In this document: positions 27,933-32,225 of the stretch, in pieces
Numbering within the stretch: the stretch's first letter is position 1
How the letters are laid out: each line of letters begins with the position of its first letter
Source of the DNA: Sorangium cellulosum
GTDB taxonomy: Bacteria > Myxococcota_A > Polyangia > Polyangiales > Polyangiaceae
NCBI GenBank assembly: GCA_020720045.1
Contig: DYPH01000071.1
Location: 1 to 32,225 of the forward strand
DNA length: 32,225 bases
Reading direction: 5' to 3'
Position numbers and translations under genes: made by a program
The notes under the pieces: model-generated
The model's input: the letters and a program-made list of their open reading frames with translations, nothing else
The model's database searches: none
What the model was told of the DNA's origin: nothing

Positions 27933-29594
27933 TTATCGCGCCTTGCGCGTCGCTCCCAGCGCTTTGTCGAGGCGCCGCTCCGCTTCGGCGACGGCGTCGT
28001 CGACCCAGGCATCATGCCCTTCCTCGACGGGGGGCGCCTCGGGGGCGGTCCAGTCGAGGTGGATAGGCTGACCTTCGAGGGGGGCGTGGCCGGCGAAGGC
28101 CTCGCTGGAGAGCGCGATCGAAAAACGCCCCAGGTCCCGGTTGTCGGGACCGACGAGCGGGAACGAATGGCGGACCGTCGTAAAGCCATGCATCGGCTGT
28201 TTGCCAACGATTGGCCCCTCGTCGAAGGTCCCCCAAAGGGCGGAAAACGCATCACAACTCGACGTGCATTCCGGGCCGGTGATCACGGCGATGGCCGCGT
28301 CCGTCACGCGCTCAGCCGGTCGCGAAGGCACGTGGTCGCAGGCGTGTTCGTGGCCGGGCGCGTCCTCCCGAGAGCAGAGGAACGGGTACTCGAGCGTCTC
28401 CTGGTTCGCCGCCACCGCCTTCTGATAGCGGTCGACGAGCGCCTGGTTCCCCCAAAGAAAGGTGCGAGTTTCGTCCTCGGAGAAGGCCTTCGAGACGTGT
28501 ACGGAAACGCGTTCATGCCCCCAGGGCTTCTTCGCGAACCAGCTTAGAAAAATGAACGGGTTGTAGCCGCCGTGATTCTCATGCAGGTCGACAATCACGC
28601 GTTCGTCGCGTTTGAGTGCGGTGGCAAGGAGATCGTGGTCGACTTTGATCGTGCGGAGGGCGGCGTCGGTCTCTCCGTGATTGATGTCGTACATAAATGA
28701 CAGAAATTGAACGATGACCGGTCTCTTCGAGTCACGCGCAATGGGGCGGTAGACGCAGACGTTTGCTCCGACGGTCGCGACCGCGTACCCCTTATAAGCA
28801 CCTGTTTTTTCTTGGTCGCAGGCGATCTTTGCCATCGGTGGTTCGTCGTCCACATCGAAGGTCTCCCCCGGCGTTTCGAAGGTCTGCGGGCGCTGGAAGC
28901 GGAGCGTGTGTTCACCGGACGCGCCCGAATGGACGATGCGCAGCGTACGGGTGTCCCCCTCTTTGGTACGTGTCCACGGCGCCGTCTGGTGGGTCGCCTC
29001 GCGGAGCGCTTCGTTACGCGAGGCATCCGGATTCAGCGCATTGCTGGCGAACGGATGTTGGGCAAGAAAAGCGGCGATCGACGCCCCTTCAATTGCAACA
29101 ACTTCGTCCCCCACGGAAATACGCGTCTTGAGCGAACGGTCTTCGATCGCGGCGACGTAGGCGCGCACGTCGGAAGGGCCACTCCCGGCAACCGCGACGA
29201 GGTCGAGGCCGATCGAAAAGCGCTTCGGGCGCAAATCGTTGGGGGACGAAAGGCGGCAGTGGCGGTCGCCGAGGGCATTCTGGAGGTGCTGAAGGGCGAT
29301 GATCGCATCGTCGCGCGTCGCCGCAGCGACAAATTCTTTTTGGAGAACAGGCTTTTGCGCCTCCCAGAACGGGCGCCGGCCCGCGGCGAATTGGTGATGA
29401 GCGTCGATGGTCGCGACGAGGGACGTGAAGAGCAGCAGGTACGAGAGCGGCACCGACGCAGCTACGGAGGCGACGGAGGGGGCCGTCGGCAGCGGGGCTC
29501 GTTGGGGCTCCTGGCTGGGAGGCGCACCGGGCGCGCCGCAGCCGGCGAGGAGGAGGAGGGTGCCACATCGTTTCGAGAATCGACGGATTGCCAT
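27933..29594 (-). CDS. S41-type (tail-specific protease-like) lipoprotein
   Basis: An exported protein of 553 residues with lipoprotein signal LLAGC (Cys19). It has a PDZ-like region (about 145-190, VGDEVVAIEGASIAAFL) and a C-terminal S41 peptidase fold. The segment VDLHENHGGYNPF (about residue 330) takes the place of the DLRxNxGG strand of S41 enzymes, and VITGPECTSSCDAFSALWG (about 435-455) holds the likely catalytic Ser. A Lys partner after it is not certain. S41 proteases cut C-terminal tails of envelope proteins. The rhomboid-TPR gene follows after 12 nt, so a proteolysis-related operon is plausible. Confidence 0.85.
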   Translation of the reverse strand: MAIRRFSKRCGTLLLLAGCGAPGAPPSQEPQRAPLPTAPSVASVAASVPLSYLLLFTSLVATIDAHHQFAAGRRPFWEAQKPVLQKEFVAAATRDDAIIALQHLQNALGDRHCRLSSPNDLRPKRFSIGLDLVAVAGSGPSDVRAYVAAIEDRSLKTRISVGDEVVAIEGASIAAFLAQHPFASNALNPDASRNEALREATHQTAPWTRTKEGDTRTLRIVHSGASGEHTLRFQRPQTFETPGETFDVDDEPPMAKIACDQEKTGAYKGYAVATVGANVCVYRPIARDSKRPVIVQFLSFMYDINHGETDAALRTIKVDHDLLATALKRDERVIVDLHENHGGYNPFIFLSWFAKKPWGHERVSVHVSKAFSEDETRTFLWGNQALVDRYQKAVAANQETLEYPFLCSREDAPGHEHACDHVPSRPAERVTDAAIAVITGPECTSSCDAFSALWGTFDEGPIVGKQPMHGFTTVRHSFPLVGPDNRDLGRFSIALSSEAFAGHAPLEGQPIHLDWTAPEAPPVEEGHDAWVDDAVAEAERRLDKALGATRKAR

Positions 29595-29734
29595 CGGTCG
29601 CGAAGCTACCGGTTGCCGCGGTGCGTGTCCCCTGCGCGCACCCGGAGCGGCACGATTTCGAGGAGGATCGAGCGTTCGTGCGACTCGACCCCGGTTGCGA
29701 ACGCCGACATCTTGCGTCGTGAGACGCGTTTGTT

Positions 29735-29772
29735 GCGAACTCCGCGCCGTCTCGCGCTTCGCGGACGGACGC
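29735..29772 (-). repeat. Mini-element copy, intergenic
   Basis: 38 bp matching the dapD and MOSC (16175) copies with one substitution in the shared core. The substitution makes the inner stem perfect: on the minus strand CGCG-AAG-CGCG inside CCGTC/GACGG with one bulged A. It lies in the 228-bp space between the S41-like gene and the Ser/Thr kinase. GACGCGTTTGT beside it (29723-29733) also occurs at the end of the dapD copy. Confidence 0.8.
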
Positions 29773-29822
29773 TTTAGGGCGCACGAGAGGCCGTTTTTGA
29801 AATACGCTGCCGGGCCGCCCCG

Positions 29823-31229
29823 ATGACCTCCCAGCCGGCCACCCCCCCTACCGCCGAGACGCCCCTCGGCATCGCCGTCCTTTCAGAACGGATCGGCGCT
29901 GGCGGAGCGGCGGATGTGTTCCGGTGCGTCGTCGGCGGGGTGCCGCTCGCCGTGAAAGTTCTGCGAAGCGAGTTTGCCCTCGATCGCGAAATGATGGACC
30001 GTTTCGCCCAAGAAGTGGCGGTGGTCGACGCGCTTCGCCACCCCGGAATTCCGGAATGTTATGGGCACGGGTTCACGAGCGACGGCAGGCCATTTGCGGC
30101 CTTTGCGCTCGTCGCCGGCGAGACCCTTCGCGACCGCATCAATCGCGGACCGCTGCTCTTGGCCGACGGACTTCGCATTCTCGACGACGTCCTTGAGATC
30201 CTGATTCTGGCCCACCAGAAGGGGATTGCCCACCGCGACATCAAGCCCTCAAACATCATGCTCGGGCCGGGCGGCCTCGTCCACCTGCTCGACTTCGGGC
30301 TCGCGAAGCTCTTCGAAGCGCGCGGCCATGACGAAGCGCCGATCTCGACGCTCGGCGTGCCTCTGGGGACCCCGTCGTATATGGCGCCCGAACAGGCGCT
30401 CGGGATCCGCGTCACAAATGCGGCTGATTTGTTTGGTCTTTCGCTCACGATCGCGACGTCGCTCGCCGGGCGCCCGCTCCGAACGGGGACGACGCTCGAC
30501 CTGCTCCAAGGGGCGAGTCGGCCGTTCCCGCCGCTGCGAACCTTCGGTTTTCCCCTCCCGATCGCCGTCGAAGAGCTCCTCGACCGCGCCCTTTCCTTTG
30601 CTCCCAGCGAGCGTTTTGCGAGCGCGGAAGAGATGCAGCGGGAGACGCGGATCGCCGGCCGCGCGGTCGGTGTCCGCCTGCCGTTCCGCCCGGCGAACGA
30701 CTCAGACATCGATGGAATCACAGCGATTTCAATGGTAGGCTCCCCATCGGCACCTCCGGGACCGCTGGAGGGTGCCCCGGTGGCACCGCTCGCGCTGCTC
30801 GCCCTCCCCGATGCGCCCAAATTCAGCGCCGCAATCCCGGCCAACCTGGCGAGCGACGTGCCGGTCCCCGCGCCGGTCGCCGACGTGCCGGTCCCCGCAC
30901 CCCCACCGCGGCCCGCCGTGGAGTTCGCCGATCCGGCGCCTCGGCGGGCGGAGGCGAGCGACTGGAAGCCGCCGACGGAGGTCGGCCTTCCGCCACCGGT
31001 TTCTCGTGCACCGGTTCGAAGTCACTACGAATTTGACGATCGTGGCCCCGGCTCGCTCCCGATGCCGCGCCACGCCGGCGCGCCGCTCAACCTTGCTCCA
31101 ACACGGACCGCCGAGGACGACGCGTCACGACGGCCGCGCACCTACTTCCTGATCGGCATCGTGCTTGGGCTCACCTTCGCGACGATCATCGTCGGGGCGG
31201 CGATCGCCATTTTGCGTTCGGCGCGTTGA
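29823..31229 (+). CDS. Hanks-type Ser/Thr protein kinase, membrane-anchored
   Basis: A 468-residue kinase with a complete catalytic domain at about 15-280: Gly loop IGAGGAADVF, Lys45 in AVKVL, Glu64, catalytic loop HRDIKPSNIML (Asp139, Asn144), DFGLAK (Asp157), and YMAPEQ. HRD with Arg suggests activation-loop regulation. After it comes a Pro/Ala-rich linker with a doubled DVPVPAP unit (about 345-365) and one C-terminal membrane helix (YFLIGIVLGLTFATIIVGAA) with only four residues after it, so there is no large outer sensor domain. The kinase is thus tethered at the inner membrane facing the cytoplasm. The downstream acyltransferase-like frame overlaps or starts 11 nt later. Confidence 0.95.
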   Translation: MTSQPATPPTAETPLGIAVLSERIGAGGAADVFRCVVGGVPLAVKVLRSEFALDREMMDRFAQEVAVVDALRHPGIPECYGHGFTSDGRPFAAFALVAGETLRDRINRGPLLLADGLRILDDVLEILILAHQKGIAHRDIKPSNIMLGPGGLVHLLDFGLAKLFEARGHDEAPISTLGVPLGTPSYMAPEQALGIRVTNAADLFGLSLTIATSLAGRPLRTGTTLDLLQGASRPFPPLRTFGFPLPIAVEELLDRALSFAPSERFASAEEMQRETRIAGRAVGVRLPFRPANDSDIDGITAISMVGSPSAPPGPLEGAPVAPLALLALPDAPKFSAAIPANLASDVPVPAPVADVPVPAPPPRPAVEFADPAPRRAEASDWKPPTEVGLPPPVSRAPVRSHYEFDDRGPGSLPMPRHAGAPLNLAPTRTAEDDASRRPRTYFLIGIVLGLTFATIIVGAAIAILRSAR

Positions 31230-31240
31230 CGGGACCGGCC

Positions 31241-31894
31241 ATGGACGGTGCACGGGAAACGATGAAGTGGCCGAGCGACGCCGAAATCGCAGCGACCGGT
31301 CTCCTGCCGCCGACGGTGATCTTTCGGCGTTTTTCCGACGCCGAGCTGGCAGCGCTCCCGGAAGCGATCGCCGCCTGGTACCCGACGGCGACCGTCGGCT
31401 CCGAGTCGGTCTTTTGCGACCGCGACTTCCTCAGGCGGGCAGCAACGAGCGTCACCCAAGAGACCGATCTTCTTGCGCTTCGCATCGAGCGGGACGACGA
31501 ATTCGTCGGCTTTCTCTCCTTCGAGCGGCAGCCGGCGGCGCGCACGCTCCACGCCCGGTTGGGGCTCCTCGCCCCCACCGCGCGGACCGGGCTCCTCGGG
31601 GCGCTCGGCTTTCCGATGTTTGAAGCGATCGGGCGGCTTTGTGGCGCCGAGCTGCTCCTCAGCTGGGTGACGCTCGCCTCGCGCCACCAGCAAATTTTCG
31701 CCGAACGACGCGGCTTCCGGGCGGTTGGCGTCGTACCCGGCTTCGACCGCGACCGGCAGCCCGACGGCACCGTCCGGCGCGTTTACGAGGCGCTCTACGC
31801 GAAAGCGCTTGGCGACGAAGTGGCGCTCCGACCGGCGTCGGAGGCGCTTACGCCGGCGGTTCGGGCGCTCCTCGCGCTCATCGAGCCAGGCTGA
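31241..31894 (+). CDS. Putative GNAT-like acyltransferase
   Basis: About 217 residues, soluble. The middle part (EFVGFLSFERQP, ARLGLLAPTARTGLLGALG) and LASRHQQIFAERRGFRAVGV resemble the central strands and the acetyl-CoA-binding and late helix of GNAT proteins, but the Arg/Gln-x-x-Gly-x-Gly/Ala signature is not clear, so this is a fold-level guess. Possible starts are a TTG overlapping the kinase stop (31226), ATG 31241 and ATG 31262 (with GGGAAA before it); none is decisive. The tight link to the kinase gene suggests co-expression. Confidence 0.65.
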   Translation: MDGARETMKWPSDAEIAATGLLPPTVIFRRFSDAELAALPEAIAAWYPTATVGSESVFCDRDFLRRAATSVTQETDLLALRIERDDEFVGFLSFERQPAARTLHARLGLLAPTARTGLLGALGFPMFEAIGRLCGAELLLSWVTLASRHQQIFAERRGFRAVGVVPGFDRDRQPDGTVRRVYEALYAKALGDEVALRPASEALTPAVRALLALIEPG

Positions 31895-32205
31895 CGGCAA
31901 AAAGAAGCCTGCGCGGCTCCCGCCGAAGTGGGCCCGCCGTCTCTCGCAACGCCTCCGCTAGCGAATTTGCTGGCGGTCGCGAACGGACGGGCCCAGTGGA
32001 CGGGGTCGCGCAGGCTCGTGTGCTCGATTTTAGACGTCAGTTCGAGGCGTTGCGACGCCTCGACGACGCCGTCGCAGGTGCACGTAGAACGCTCGGGCCT
32101 CATGCTGCAGACGTCGGCACCGAGCGTCTGATCGCAGGGGGTGCGCTTCACGCAGGCGAGAAGCGCGAGGCCAAGAAAGCCAGAAAGGAGAAGGCGCCCG
32201 GGCAT
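31795..32205 (-). CDS. Small Cys-containing lipoprotein, 3' end uncertain
   Basis: The N-terminus is a clear lipoprotein signal (SGFLGLALLACVK, Cys18), followed by a short Cys-rich part (TPCDQTLGADVCSMRPERST, then CTCDG) up to about residue 60. Beyond that the frame runs through a terminator-type hairpin and mini-element sequence and then antisense into the GNAT-like gene, so the last 70 or so residues are unlikely to be native. Stops in the two other frames (near 32025-32040) lie just before the hairpin, which suggests that the true end was there and that a frameshift, or a slightly different 3' end, produced the extension. Function unknown. Confidence 0.5.
   Translation of the reverse strand: MPGRLLLSGFLGLALLACVKRTPCDQTLGADVCSMRPERSTCTCDGVVEASQRLELTSKIEHTSLRDPVHWARPFATASKFASGGVARDGGPTSAGAAQASFCRQPGSMSARSARTAGVSASDAGRSATSSPSAFA
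31899..32016 (-). terminator. Terminator stem with a mini-element in its loop
   Basis: AGCCTGCGCG (31906-31915) pairs perfectly with CGCGCAGGCT (32007-32016), with partial pairing continuing inward. On the minus strand the stem is followed by TTCTTTTTG (plus-strand A run 31899-31903), as expected for the terminator of the small lipoprotein gene. The loop is about 90 nt, far longer than usual, because it contains the palindromic element at 31930-31994. Confidence 0.65.
31924..31994 (-). repeat. Mini-element-related long palindrome
   Basis: GGGCCC at 31930-31935 and 31989-31994 bound a long imperfect palindrome; the arms GCCGTCTCTCGC and GCGAACGGACGG pair in part. 31925-31947 is identical over 23 bp to 27042-27064 in the rhomboid copy. 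CCGTTCGCGAC is also shared with that copy, but in a different arrangement, so the copies are mosaics of common modules. Confidence 0.72.
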
Positions 32206-32225
32206 TTGCGTGACCTAAGCGCTAG

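Overview
This is chromosomal DNA from a GC-rich bacterium. The clues point to Myxococcota, probably a Polyangia-type lineage: many unknown lipoproteins, an Asp/Ala/Gly/Val-rich linker in a secreted copper protein, a Hanks-type Ser/Thr kinase, soluble hybrid histidine kinases and a rhomboid fused to TPR-like repeats. The assignment is an inference from gene content. There is no phage, plasmid, CRISPR array, rRNA or tRNA that I can see, and no transposase gene.

Layout. Positions 1-4190 hold a membrane-anchored hypothetical protein (+) and alaS (-), which end towards each other. Positions 4196-7440 hold an unknown gene (+) and a minus-strand run of a TlpA-like thioredoxin lipoprotein, a HEAT-repeat protein and a glycosyltransferase. 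Positions 7571-11617 are a minus-strand housekeeping block: ndk (with its own terminator), dapD, dapE and radA. Positions 11843-16439 carry a CxxCH lipoprotein (+), a PAS hybrid histidine kinase (+) and a MOSC protein (-). Positions 16609-19424 are sucC-sucD and a cupredoxin lipoprotein (-). Positions 19634-24659 carry ung (+), a GAF/PAS hybrid kinase (-), a broken VOC (glyoxalase-fold) gene (+), an ExbD-like lipoprotein (-) and two small genes (+). Positions 24785-29594 are icd, a split rhomboid/TPR gene and an S41-type protease-like lipoprotein (-). The end carries a Ser/Thr kinase, a possible GNAT protein (+) and a small lipoprotein (-). Central metabolism is represented by sucCD and icd (TCA cycle), dapDE (succinylase branch of lysine/peptidoglycan synthesis) and ndk.

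The most interesting signal is a family of dispersed mini-elements of about 50 bp. Three copies can be delimited by flanking direct repeats: 51 bp in the VOC gene (7-bp repeat), 49 bp in the MOSC gene (8-bp repeat) and 53 bp in the rhomboid gene (6-bp repeat). In element orientation all three begin with or near CGTCCGC and end in GAAC(T), and the two closest copies contain a small hairpin whose outer base pair covaries. Removing element plus one repeat copy restores a 131-residue VOC frame and joins the rhomboid frame to the TPR frame; in MOSC it removes exactly 19 codons in frame. Further related copies lie in the 5' coding part of dapD, again in MOSC (a 41-bp segment identical to that of dapD), in several intergenic spaces, and inside the loop of a terminator. 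This looks like a miniature, non-autonomous mobile element active in both genes and spacers.
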